The notes beneath the pieces were generated by a model. It was given only the letters and a program-made list of their open reading frames with translations. It was not told where the DNA came from and did no database searches. Position numbers and translations under genes: made by a program. From Paenibacillus phytorum (GTDB lineage Bacteria > Bacillota > Bacilli > Paenibacillales > NBRC-103111), in assembly GCF_013141715.1 (NCBI RefSeq), contig NZ_WHOA01000243.1:1-61306 (forward strand): DNA of 61,306 bases, in the 5' to 3' direction. Shown one piece after another: positions 53,472 through 61,306 of this stretch. Within the stretch, counting starts at the first letter, position 1. The number at the start of each line of letters is the position of its first letter.

Positions 53472-55258
53472 GGCCTTACCTCAATGTTTTGCGTGCCGCC
53501 AACAGCATCAAGAATGCCTTGGAAAGCTGCCCCGTATACTGGATTTTGTTCAATTTCCGATTTGACCTCGGTAAACGAATGACCTAGCTCATCGATCTTT
53601 CTGCGTATATCTTCGCTTGAGCCTGCCTCCATGACCATGCGGAACAACGATGTTTCGAGTGAGCCTTTTTTCTCGATTTTCTCAAGGATGGTATCGAGTT
53701 GGCCGATAACCAGCTCAAACATATTGATTTTCTCGTGCAGCAAAGAAAGAATATGCTCTTCAATCGTGTTTCTGGTTGATAGGTTATAGATGTTGACATC
53801 ATGCGTTTGTCCGAGTCGATGTACACGGCCAATTCGCTGTTCAACCCGCATGGGATTCCAAGGTAGATCGAAATTAATCATGTTATGACAAAATTGTAGA
53901 TTAATCCCCTCGCCGCCAGCCTCAGTTGCCACAAGGACTTGTACACGATTGCGGAATAAATCCATCATCCAATCTTTTTTACCGCGATTCATACCGCCTC
54001 GATAAGGGACGGCTGTTATTTTATGCTCCTTCAAATAATTGAGAAGATATTCTTGGGAAGCGCGGTATTCGGTGAAAATGATGACTTTATCATTAATATC
54101 TTGTACAAGCTTCATCGTGGTCTCTGCTTTGGTGTTCGCTTTAATACTGCGAATCAGCTCAACAAGCTCCCATATTTTGGCGCGTTGCGGCGAGTCCTCA
54201 GCTGTTTTCTTGAACAAATTGACGAGCGTAATGAATACGGCATCCCGAGAACTGCAAACTTCGCGCTGCAGAGTGATAAGCGAGAGCATACTGCTGAGAT
54301 CACCAGCACTCTCTTGGTACCTGGTTCGAACGAAATTCGTTACCCCATCGTAGAGTGCCTGTTCATCATTCGAGAGCGTGAGAGGAATATTCCGAACAAC
54401 CCTTTTCGTATAATGAACACCGCCGTCGCCGCGACGGTTGCGAATCATAACCTTGGATAGCTCCTGTTGAAGCTGACCCTCGTTTTTCGGGATCCTTTTG
54501 CCAACCACATAATTGGTTTTGAAGCTGCTATGAATCCCAAGTTGACCTGGTTTGAGCAGAGTGATGAGATTGAAAAGCTCTTTCAGGTCGTTCTGCACCG
54601 GTGTGGCGGTGAGCAGTAGGCAATATTTTTTTCGCAGCTCGTTCACGAAGGTGTAATTGGTCGTTTTCTTATTTTTGAGCTTGTGCGCCTCGTCGACGAT
54701 CAGCATGTCATATTCAAGACCCATGACAATTTCGCGATGCGGATCACGTTTGGCGGTGTCCATGGAGGCAACTATGACGTCGCTTTGCTTCCACATATAG
54801 GCTTTTTTATGAGCAACAGCTGGAATGCCGAATTTGCTATTCAATTCCCGGACCCATTGCAGCACAAGGGAAGCGGGTACGAGGATGAGCGTTTTGCGGA
54901 CCAAGCCGCGGATCATGTATTCTTTTAAAATCAAACCAGCCTCAATCGTTTTCCCAAGCCCAACTTCATCGGCCAAAATAGCCCGACCACGCATCTCGTT
55001 AAGCACTCGTTTCGCTGTATCAATCTGATGAGCCATAGGTTCAAGCTGCCCCAGATGAACGAGGCACTGCATCTCGTCAAACGTAGAAATAAGCCCCGAT
55101 TCTTCCGATTCGTAGGCTAGCTGGTACAGTGTCCAGTCGTCCCAAGGACCACCGCCGCGCACACGATTATCCAGCTCAGTAAACCAGTCCCTCTCAAAGT
55201 GCATATCAAGCTGATTATGAATGGGGCGAATGTTCTCTTGCTGTTCATGTTGACGCAT
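53468..55258 (-). CDS. yqhH: SNF2-type helicase-like ATPase YqhH
   Basis: 596-aa Snf2 family dsDNA translocase, comparable with Bacillus YqhH (557 aa). Helicase motifs: I ADEVGLGKTIEAGLIL, II VDEAHKLKN, III LLLTATPVQND, V VATEAGGEGINLQFC and VI QRIGRVHRLGQ, all intact. ATG 55258 is chosen because AAGGAGG lies 8 nt upstream; the longer frame from 55345 has no site. Forms an operon with yqhG. Substrate and biological role unknown. Confidence 0.92.
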   Translation of the reverse strand: MRQHEQQENIRPIHNQLDMHFERDWFTELDNRVRGGGPWDDWTLYQLAYESEESGLISTFDEMQCLVHLGQLEPMAHQIDTAKRVLNEMRGRAILADEVGLGKTIEAGLILKEYMIRGLVRKTLILVPASLVLQWVRELNSKFGIPAVAHKKAYMWKQSDVIVASMDTAKRDPHREIVMGLEYDMLIVDEAHKLKNKKTTNYTFVNELRKKYCLLLTATPVQNDLKELFNLITLLKPGQLGIHSSFKTNYVVGKRIPKNEGQLQQELSKVMIRNRRGDGGVHYTKRVVRNIPLTLSNDEQALYDGVTNFVRTRYQESAGDLSSMLSLITLQREVCSSRDAVFITLVNLFKKTAEDSPQRAKIWELVELIRSIKANTKAETTMKLVQDINDKVIIFTEYRASQEYLLNYLKEHKITAVPYRGGMNRGKKDWMMDLFRNRVQVLVATEAGGEGINLQFCHNMINFDLPWNPMRVEQRIGRVHRLGQTHDVNIYNLSTRNTIEEHILSLLHEKINMFELVIGQLDTILEKIEKKGSLETSLFRMVMEAGSSEDIRRKIDELGHSFTEVKSEIEQNPVYGAAFQGILDAVGGTQNIEVRP

Positions 55259-55813
55259 CGATGTGCCCTCCTTAAAGTTTTGCGTAGGAAAACTATCTTC
55301 GTAAGAATGAGCTGAGTTTACGTTAAAAAATTGAGAGTAAAACAATACTGTGTTTCAGAGCAGGAAAATAGCTCCAAGTTCACTAGTTTTACGTCGAATA
55401 CGTGTTAGTATGTCCAGAAGAGGCGCTTTCATAACTTTTCCTTGGAAGTTGATGTGAACTGTATCGCAGATACAAGTCCACTAAGTGGCGTGAAACCTGA
55501 AATGATGTAAAAAGTACATCAAATTCAGCCTGTAGCAGCGTATTTGAAAGAAATGCTGCAAATACGGCTAATCTGGCAATTACTGCTCATTTCGCGTTGG
55601 AACTCGGATATTTGCTGCACAAAACGTCTAATTATAGCTCCACGTGTGGAGGTTTGATTACTCTGAGTAGCTAGCTTTATGCATTTGGAGTTATATGTAC
55701 TTGTTTCGGATATCATTATCAAACAGCTTGGCACTCCACCGACACTAACATCGTAAGTATGTATGATTTTATGATATGATATAGGTTGTCTTCGGATAGC
55801 AAAGTGGGAAAGG
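55259..55813. other. 555-bp gap upstream of lipM without a convincing gene
   Basis: Holds the divergent promoter regions of yqhH and lipM. One 8-bp inverted repeat CGTATTTG/CAAATACG lies near 55538-55566; a TATGATAT-type -10 candidate is near 55770. A 106-aa minus-strand frame has no ribosome site and biased composition; I regard it as non-coding. No riboswitch recognised. Confidence 0.5.
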
Positions 55814-56665
55814 GTGCAGAAAGAGATGACGACATGGCGATTCATACATACAGGAGATCGTTCTCCTGCTGAAAATATGGCATTAGATGAAGCAATATTG
55901 ACCGCCCACAGTGAAGGAATCGTTCCTCCAACAGTGCGTTTCTACGGGTGGAATCCGGCAACGCTGTCGATTGGCTACTTCCAAAAGGCATCGGAAGTCG
56001 ATCAGGAAGCGGTAGCAAAGGAGGGAATTGGCTTCGTGCGGCGCCCAACCGGTGGGAGAGCCGTGCTGCACGATAAGGAATTGACGTATAGCATTATCGT
56101 TGCCGAGGATTATCCAGGCATTCCGCGTAATGTGACAGAAGCCTATCGCGTGCTGAGCGAGGGGCTTTTGCAAGGATTTCGGGCGCTTGGGCTGGGCGCA
56201 GAAATGGTGCAGCTCGCGAGTGATGAGGAGAAGGAGAAGTATGCATCCGCCGGATCAGCGGCCTGCTTCGATTCCCCCTCATGGTATGAGCTGGTTGTTG
56301 AGGGACGTAAAGTCGCCGGCAGTGCGCAGGTTCGGCAAAAAAATGTCGTGCTGCAGCACGGATCCATCCTGCTCGACATGGATACCGATCAGCTATTTCG
56401 GATGCTGCGTTTCTCCAACGAGAAGGTTGCGGATCGGATGAAGACGAGCTTTTTGAAGAAAGCTGTTGCGATTAATGAGCTGCTTCGGGCGCAAGGGAAA
56501 GAAGCGGTAACACTCAGACAAGTGGAGGAAGCGTTTCGTCGTGAGATCGCGCTGGGGCTTGGCGTGGAGCTTGTTGAGGAATCGCTAACTCCTTATGAAA
56601 TTGAGCTTTCTGAGCAACTTGTGCGTGAGAAATATGGCACGGATGAGTGGAATTTGCGTCGTTAA
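55814..56665 (+). CDS. lipM: Octanoyl-[GcvH]:protein N-octanoyltransferase LipM
   Basis: Transfers octanoate from ACP to GcvH, the first step of lipoate assembly in Bacillales. 283 aa matches LipM (278 aa in B. subtilis). Conserved blocks: VRFYGWNPATLSIGYFQK, RRPTGGRAVLHDKELTYS, the catalytic Cys151 in SAACFDSPSWYELVVEGRKVAGSAQ with Lys166. GTG 55814 and ATG 55826 are both possible; the GTG start matches the family N terminus (MQKE..WRFI). Adjacent yqhG/yqhH fit the known Bacillus neighbourhood. Confidence 0.93.
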   Translation: MQKEMTTWRFIHTGDRSPAENMALDEAILTAHSEGIVPPTVRFYGWNPATLSIGYFQKASEVDQEAVAKEGIGFVRRPTGGRAVLHDKELTYSIIVAEDYPGIPRNVTEAYRVLSEGLLQGFRALGLGAEMVQLASDEEKEKYASAGSAACFDSPSWYELVVEGRKVAGSAQVRQKNVVLQHGSILLDMDTDQLFRMLRFSNEKVADRMKTSFLKKAVAINELLRAQGKEAVTLRQVEEAFRREIALGLGVELVEESLTPYEIELSEQLVREKYGTDEWNLRR

Positions 56666-56687
56666 GCGAAAGTGCGCGTGAAAGTGC

Positions 56688-56730
56688 AAAAAAGCACAGA
56701 CCTTTCTAAGAAAGGATCGTGCTTTTTTTG
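56688..56730. terminator. Terminator between lipM and dat
   Basis: Stem AAAAAGCAC / GTGCTTTTTTT with inner CTTTCT/AAAGG pairing, T run after; genes converge here. Confidence 0.9.
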
Positions 56731-56766
56731 TTTAGGCATTTGGGACATCATATATTCATTCAAACA

Positions 56767-57597
56767 TTATTGGGCAAAAGTACGTTCAAACTCACTCTGC
56801 AGACTGCGAGTAATCGGACCCGGCGCGCCAGTTCCAATTGCTTTGCCATCAATTTGTAAGATAGGTGTAATTTCCACGGTAGTTCCCGTGATAAAAGCTT
56901 CATCAGCCAGCAGAAGCTGCTCTGCCGTAAAGGGTTCTTCTTTAACTGTGATTTCATGTGAGTGAGCTAATCTCAAAACGACAGCCCGAGTAATACCATG
57001 AAGAATCAAATTGTTAGCAGGGTGCGTGTAAAGCACGGTATCCTTGATCATCATCAAGTTAGAGGCGCTGCATTCTGTGACAGTGCCACTACGATGCAGC
57101 ACGACTTCTTGCACCCCATGATCGAGTGCTGCTTGTTTAGCCATGACATTTGGGAGAAGATTGAGCGTTTTGAGATCACATCTCAGCCAGCGGATATCCT
57201 CCAACGTGATTGCGTTAATGCCATTATGTATCGTAGCGATGGGTCTGCGCACCTCTGTGCAGTAGGCTAGCAGAATGGGCTCGACTTGAGCAGGGAACGG
57301 ATGTGCCCGGGGAGCTTCGCCCCTGGTGATTTGCATATAAACAGTACCCTCATTAAGACCATTCTTTTCAATAAGCTGTGTGAGAATATGACCCATTTTT
57401 TCAATAGTAAAAGGTAGTTCCATCCGTACTTCACTAGCGGTTCTTTGGAGTCTCTGCATGTGAGCAGCTTGCTCGTAAATTTTCCCGTTATATACTCGGA
57501 ATACTTCATATATCCCATCTCCAAAATAGTATCCACGATCATCTGGTGAAAGAAGAACGTCCTTCTTGTTGACGAATTCATTTTTAAAGAAATACAT
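56767..57597 (-). CDS. dat: D-amino acid transaminase (D-alanine aminotransferase)
   Basis: PLP fold-type IV enzyme interconverting D-alanine and D-glutamate for peptidoglycan. 276 aa, family length. Schiff-base Lys143 in CDLKTLNLLPNVMAKQAA, cofactor-phosphate segment near EVVLHRSGTVTECSASNLMM, and GITRAVVLRLA. ATG 57597 is preferred over 57606 because GAGGAG lies about 9 nt upstream, whereas the upstream ATG overlaps it. An SOS-box-like sequence is about 75 nt upstream. Confidence 0.92.
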   Translation of the reverse strand: MYFFKNEFVNKKDVLLSPDDRGYYFGDGIYEVFRVYNGKIYEQAAHMQRLQRTASEVRMELPFTIEKMGHILTQLIEKNGLNEGTVYMQITRGEAPRAHPFPAQVEPILLAYCTEVRRPIATIHNGINAITLEDIRWLRCDLKTLNLLPNVMAKQAALDHGVQEVVLHRSGTVTECSASNLMMIKDTVLYTHPANNLILHGITRAVVLRLAHSHEITVKEEPFTAEQLLLADEAFITGTTVEITPILQIDGKAIGTGAPGPITRSLQSEFERTFAQ

Positions 57598-57670
57598 ATC
57601 CAACATCTCCTCAAGTGTTTTCTTATGAAAACTAGCATTAAAAGCTTTTACTTGACCATTGAAAAATTAT

Positions 57671-57684
57671 CGAACAAATGTTCT
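57671..57684. promoter_or_regulatory. LexA (SOS) box-like palindrome
   Basis: CGAACAAATGTTCT matches the Bacillus SOS consensus CGAAC-N4-GTTCG except the final base. It lies 74 nt upstream of dat and about 335 nt upstream of nrdJ. Which gene it controls, if any, is unclear. Confidence 0.45.
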
Positions 57685-57894
57685 AAAAAGGAATGAAATA
57701 TGGTATCCTAAGTAATAGGTTAGCAGAGGATTTAACGATCGTCAAAACGATCTGCATGACTTAACACATCTTGCTAGGTTGAATATTATATTTGGTTATT
57801 CTGGGCGCGAAAAAGAGAGAATTAGTAAGTAAGGATTAGCTAGTATGATTAAGGGTTGTCTTAATAGCGGAATTTGGTTCTTTAGTTATTAGAA

Positions 57895-57943
57895 GATCAA
57901 TATATAGTGAGGTATAATGGATTTCGCACACCACATATTGTAA
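57895..57943 (+). promoter_or_regulatory. nrdJ promoter flanked by a pair of NrdR-box-like sites
   Basis: Box 1 at 57895-57910 contains CAATATATAGTG, matching the 12-nt core of the NrdR consensus; box 2 at 57928-57943 matches 12 of 16 positions (ACACCACATATTGTAA). They start 33 bp apart, about three helical turns, and flank a TATAAT -10 box (57913-57918) about 100 nt upstream of nrdJ. NrdR represses ribonucleotide reductase genes through such pairs. Confidence 0.72.
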
Positions 57944-58018
57944 TTTTACATAAACTTCATAAAGTAACTTTAATTTTAGTTGTAGCTGAATCTGTAGCTT
58001 ATTGGGAGGGACTTATGC

Positions 58019-60649
58019 ATGGGGATTGTAGAGTCGAATAAGAGGTTGGATGGTTTAAGCGAGAAAATATTTTTGGATCGTTATGCACTGAAAAATGCAG
58101 ATACGAGTTTCGCCAAGGTGGGGGATACTGTTCTCGTTTTGACGAAGGATGACCCCAAATTCCCAGCCAAAGAAGTTGGAGAAATTGTGAGTCGTGTAGG
58201 CGATACCGTTAAAGTAAAAACACGGAGCGGTGAGACTGTTGAATCCGCAGTTGAAAAGCTCACTTTAAATATTGAGAAGACACCGGAAGAAATGTGGGAC
58301 CGCTTGGCAGGTGCAATGGCATCCGTAGAGGCAACTCCTGAGAAACGTAAAGAATGGACAGATAAATTCAGATACATCCTTGATGATTGGAAGCTTGTAC
58401 CAGGCGGACGTATTGCTGCTGGTGCCGATGCAAGTGATGAACTGACCCTTTTTAACTGCTATGTTATTCCGTCACCACACGATAGCCGAGGCGGAATTAT
58501 GAGTACACTCTCGGAAATGACAGAAATTATGTCACGCGGCGGTGGAGTCGGTATCAATCTGTCTTCGCTTCGTCCACGCCGTTCCGTTGTGAAAGGTGTT
58601 AATGGATCATCCAGCGGTGCTGTTTCTTGGGGAGGTCTTTTTAGCTATACAACAGGCTTAATCGAACAAGGAGGCAGCCGTCGCGGAGCACTTATGCTTA
58701 TGATTAATGACTGGCACCCTGATCTTGAGGATTTCATCACTGTGAAGTCAACGATGGGTCAAATTACGAATGCAAATTTATCCGTTTGTGTAAGCAATGG
58801 ATTTATGAAAGCCGTTAAGGAAGATCTCGAGTGGGAGCTTGTTTTCCCGGATACGACGGATCCTGATTACAATGATAAATGGGATGGCAACTTAGATGCT
58901 TGGAAAAAACTAGGTAAAGCCGTCAAGCCTTATCGTACTGTACGAGCACGTGATGTTTGGCATACAATCATTGAATCTGCTTGGAAATCAGCTGAGCCGG
59001 GCGTCGTATTCTTGGAATACTACAACCAAATGTCCAACAGTTGGTACTTTAATCCGATTATTTGTACGAATCCATGCGGGGAGCAGGGGCTGCCGGCTTG
59101 GGGCGTTTGCAACTTATCCGCTATTAATCTATCTAAGTTTTATGACGTGGAGAATCATGATGTGGATTGGGCAGATTTGGGCAAAGTGGTTCGTTATTCG
59201 ACTCGCTTTCTCGATAATGTTATCGATAAGACACCTTATCATTTCGAAGAAAACCGTACGAATCAACAAGGCGAGCGCCGTGTAGGTTTAGGTACTATGG
59301 GCCTTGCTGAGTTGATGATTAAATTGAAAATTCGGTATGGAAGTCCGGAATCCTTGGAGTTTTTGGACGAGATTTACGGTTTTATGGCTAGAGAAGCCTA
59401 TCTGGCATCGGCTGAAATAGCCGGTGAAAAAGGGTCTTTCAAAGAGTTTATTGAAGATAAATTCCTCGAGAGCGGCTTTATGAATAACATGACCAAGGTA
59501 TTCCCTGAAGTTGGCGAAGCGATCAAGGAAAATGGTATGCGTAATGTGACAGTGATTACCCAGGCACCTACAGGAAGTACAGGGACGATGGTGGGTACAT
59601 CGACGGGTATTGAACCTTACTTTGCGTTTGAATATTTCCGTCAAAGCCGTCTTGGTTTTGATAAACAATATGTGCCGATCGCACAGGAGTGGAAAGATGC
59701 GAATCCGGGTCAAGAACTGCCGGACTACTTCGTAACCTCCATGACATTGACTGCAGAAGATCATATCCGAGCGCAAGCTGCGATTCAGACATGGGTGGAT
59801 AGCTCGATCTCCAAAACAGCGAATTGTCCTGCAGACTTCACTGTGGAAGAGACGAAACACTTGTATGAATTGGCTTTTGATCTAGGTTGTAAGGGGGTAA
59901 CCATCTACCGTGATGGCAGCCGTGACGTGCAAGTATTGAGTACTAGCGCGGAGAAAAAGGAAGAGAAGAAAGCAGAAGCAGCTCCAGTGGCTGTTGCCGC
60001 GGAAGCCGTGAAAGAAGCAGATAGCTTTACTAATCTATCAGGCAAACTAGCTGTAGATGTGGATGCGAAGACGGAGCAAGTATTCGATAAACAATACAAA
60101 CGCCGTCCGCAAATTCTACGCGGTGCAACATATAAAGTGAACACACCATTCGGGATGGCGTATATCACGATTAATGATATGAATGGTACGCCGAGTGAAA
60201 TCTTCCTCAATGTAGGAAAAGCAGGATCCGACGTGTTCGCGATGTCCGAAGCACTCGGTCGCGTGTGCTCCTTGTTCCTGCGCTATGGCGATCACGGCGA
60301 TAAAGTGAAGCTGCTCGTGAAGCACTTGAAAGGCATTGGCGGCTCTGGCGCCATTGGCTTCGGCAACAACCGCGTCGAGTCTATCGCAGACGCGGTTGCG
60401 AAAGCGCTCGAGCAGCACGACGAAGTGATGAACGAGCAAGACGACGCGCGGAACTACGTGACCGCGACGAGTGAAGTGCTGGATGCGCCAGCACCAGCAC
60501 CGGTAGTGGCCGCGGGGCACACGGGTCATGGCGGTAGCGCGGCTAGCGCCGCTCCGAAGGACCTGTGCCCGTCGTGTGGATCCGCTTCGCTGGTGAACAG
60601 CGAAGGGTGTAAGAATTGTGTCAACTGCGGATACAGCAGATGTTCTTAG
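58019..60649 (+). CDS. nrdJ: Adenosylcobalamin-dependent ribonucleoside-diphosphate reductase (class II)
   Basis: Reduces ribonucleotides to deoxyribonucleotides using adenosylcobalamin. 876 aa. Family blocks: TLFNCYVIPSPHDSRGGIMSTLSEM, SRGGGVGINLSSLRP, NPCGEQGLPAWGVCNLSAINLSKF (finger-loop catalytic cysteines), PTGSTGTMVGTSTGIEP and GCKGVTIYRDGSRD. The C-terminal tail ends with a Cys-rich CPSCGSASLVNSEGCKNCVNCGYSRCS metal-binding-like motif typical of NrdJ. GGGAGGG precedes ATG. The last 450 nt are distinctly GC-rich. Followed by a terminator; cobalamin dependence fits the nearby cbiZ. Confidence 0.95.
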   Translation: MGIVESNKRLDGLSEKIFLDRYALKNADTSFAKVGDTVLVLTKDDPKFPAKEVGEIVSRVGDTVKVKTRSGETVESAVEKLTLNIEKTPEEMWDRLAGAMASVEATPEKRKEWTDKFRYILDDWKLVPGGRIAAGADASDELTLFNCYVIPSPHDSRGGIMSTLSEMTEIMSRGGGVGINLSSLRPRRSVVKGVNGSSSGAVSWGGLFSYTTGLIEQGGSRRGALMLMINDWHPDLEDFITVKSTMGQITNANLSVCVSNGFMKAVKEDLEWELVFPDTTDPDYNDKWDGNLDAWKKLGKAVKPYRTVRARDVWHTIIESAWKSAEPGVVFLEYYNQMSNSWYFNPIICTNPCGEQGLPAWGVCNLSAINLSKFYDVENHDVDWADLGKVVRYSTRFLDNVIDKTPYHFEENRTNQQGERRVGLGTMGLAELMIKLKIRYGSPESLEFLDEIYGFMAREAYLASAEIAGEKGSFKEFIEDKFLESGFMNNMTKVFPEVGEAIKENGMRNVTVITQAPTGSTGTMVGTSTGIEPYFAFEYFRQSRLGFDKQYVPIAQEWKDANPGQELPDYFVTSMTLTAEDHIRAQAAIQTWVDSSISKTANCPADFTVEETKHLYELAFDLGCKGVTIYRDGSRDVQVLSTSAEKKEEKKAEAAPVAVAAEAVKEADSFTNLSGKLAVDVDAKTEQVFDKQYKRRPQILRGATYKVNTPFGMAYITINDMNGTPSEIFLNVGKAGSDVFAMSEALGRVCSLFLRYGDHGDKVKLLVKHLKGIGGSGAIGFGNNRVESIADAVAKALEQHDEVMNEQDDARNYVTATSEVLDAPAPAPVVAAGHTGHGGSAASAAPKDLCPSCGSASLVNSEGCKNCVNCGYSRCS

Positions 60650-60653
60650 GATT

Positions 60654-60691
60654 GAGCCAGGGCGGAAGCCCTGGTTCTTTCTTTTTTGTTA
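60654..60691 (+). terminator. Terminator after nrdJ
   Basis: 10-bp stem GAGCCAGGGC / GCCCTGGTTC with GGAA loop, followed by TTTCTTTTTTG. Confidence 0.93.
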
Positions 60692-60789
60692 TTTTTCATA
60701 AATAACTGTAAATGTTTCAAAATTTGTTGTAGTTTTTGTTTCATTAAAACCATTATGCATAAAAGTGTATAAATATACATCAGAAACTA

Positions 60790-60832
60790 AAAAAGAGACA
60801 GTGGCCATTATCCAATCCACTGTCTTTTTTTT
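60790..60832. terminator. Bidirectional terminator for the fucosidase-like gene
   Basis: Perfect 9-bp stem AGACAGTGG (60796-60804) / CCACTGTCT (60817-60825); T run on the plus side and, read on the minus strand, CTCTTTTTT after the stem. Confidence 0.85.
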
Positions 60833-60838
60833 ATGTGT

Positions 60839-61306
60839 TTATGTCCTATCATCCCATTTTTCCTTAGGTACTTTGATAGAAATCTTTTTCTCATTTTGTT
60901 CGAAAGGAACCGTGCAGCCGTCCAGTAATTGGCAACGTACGATTTTCTGCGGAATCGCCGGTAAAGACATGTTATCAAAAACTGGCATATTTTGAACATG
61001 CAAATATAGATGGTTTCCCTTGCAGGTCATACCATAAATATGGTCTACCGGCTCGAGCGGCCCCCCCCTGGGTCCCGTAAATGGCTTCGCCGTTTTTCCT
61101 CATGAAGGCGCCGATTTGCTTTAAACGCTCTACTTGGCTTGCAGGTATTTCCCCTTCCGGATCAGGAGCAACATTGAGCAGTACATTTCCTCCGCGGACA
61201 AAACAATCGATCATTAATTTGATTTTTTGCTCAAACGGCAGTACCCGTTCTTCAGCATCATAGGACCAATGATAAGCGATGGTGAAACATTTTTCCCAAT
61301 CGATAG
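60839..61306 (-). pseudogene. GH29 alpha-L-fucosidase, 3' end, frameshifted and cut by the window edge
   Basis: Minus-strand remnant. The upstream frame reads IDWEKCFTIAYHWSYDAEE then IKLMIDCFVRGGNVLLNVAPDPEGEIPASQVERLKQIGAFMRKNGEAIYGTQGG, strongly typical of the C-terminal catalytic region of alpha-L-fucosidases. After a run of 8 C (61061-61068 on the plus strand) the frame shifts; family-like continuation (PLEPVDHIYGMTCKGNHLYLHVQNMPVFD) resumes in another frame and ends at 60839. One-base insertion or deletion in the homopolymer is the simplest explanation. 5' end is outside the window. Confidence 0.75.

Noticed and set aside
55525..55845. 106-codon minus-strand frame between yqhH and lipM
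   Set aside because: Overlaps the lipM start and promoter, has no ribosome site, and its Ser/Ile/Cys-rich translation looks random.
57690..58018. Cobalamin riboswitch in the nrdJ leader
   Set aside because: I looked for the conserved B12-box (GCCACTG-type) and found none; a covariance scan could still overturn this.

Overview
The window looks like a stretch of chromosome from a spore-forming, low-to-moderate GC Bacillota, most likely Paenibacillus or a close relative. Pointers are strong AGGAGG-type ribosome binding sites with frequent GTG/TTG starts, sporulation-type CdaS, YqzE, YqhG/YqhH next to LipM, a YkvI-type permease, a YhaO/YhaN-type nuclease pair and several carbohydrate-active enzymes. 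Genus is inferred from family content only; no rRNA is present. No phage structural genes, transposase, integrase or CRISPR array was found.

Layout. 1-6.3 kb: three-gene export operon (RND permease, lipoprotein adaptor, secreted partner). 6.3-9.3 kb: AraC regulator divergent from a sugar-phosphate isomerase/epimerase and a Gfo/Idh/MocA dehydrogenase. 9.3-9.8 kb: a row of four hairpins and a very small unlisted gene. 9.8-14.7 kb: MATE pump, MerR/TipAS regulator with its own 19-bp-spacer promoter, LysE exporter, amino-acid permease, Rieske protein. 14.7-18.7 kb: threonine-aldolase-like enzyme, ATP-dependent DNA ligase, UPF0173 hydrolase, Dabb protein, phosphoesterase. 18.7-21.5 kb: divergent pair of XRE regulators around four operator-like repeats, CdaS diadenylate cyclase, spermidine-synthase-like protein.

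21.5-30.8 kb: polysaccharide-degradation locus (AraC regulator, GH2, GH88, alginate-lyase-family protein, PL6 lyase). The PL6 gene carries a premature in-frame stop just after its catalytic Lys/Arg pair and has two nearly identical discoidin domains. It is followed by 750 bp of non-coding DNA containing a nested inverted repeat and diverged direct repeats. 30.8-35.8 kb: small membrane and unknown proteins, aldo/keto reductase with an operator-like palindrome, DUF1304 protein, membrane diguanylate cyclase, GT4 glycosyltransferase. 35.8-41 kb: SbcD-like nuclease and giant YhaN-like ATPase (with a local GC-rich block), then two membrane proteins. 41-46.6 kb: YkvI permease, DedA, lipoprotein, xpt, small unknown genes, CbiZ cobamide-salvage enzyme and an unlisted 59-aa gene.

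46.8-48.8 kb: tRNA-Leu(CAG), then a DUF4157 protein with an HEAWH motif and a divergent C-terminal region, the best candidate here for a little-described effector or toxin. 48.9-57.6 kb: BI-1 family protein, small unknowns, YqzE, SGNH hydrolase, YqhG/YqhH, LipM, D-amino acid transaminase. 57.6-60.7 kb: the B12-dependent ribonucleotide reductase NrdJ behind a pair of NrdR-box-like sites, with a LexA-box-like site further upstream. 60.8-61.3 kb: the 3' end of a GH29-type alpha-L-fucosidase, frameshifted at a C8 run and cut by the window edge.

Functional links: CbiZ (cobamide salvage) and NrdJ (cobalamin-dependent) sit in the same window; the polysaccharide locus has its own regulator but no transporter here; most transcription units end in clear hairpin-plus-T terminators, several shared by convergent genes.
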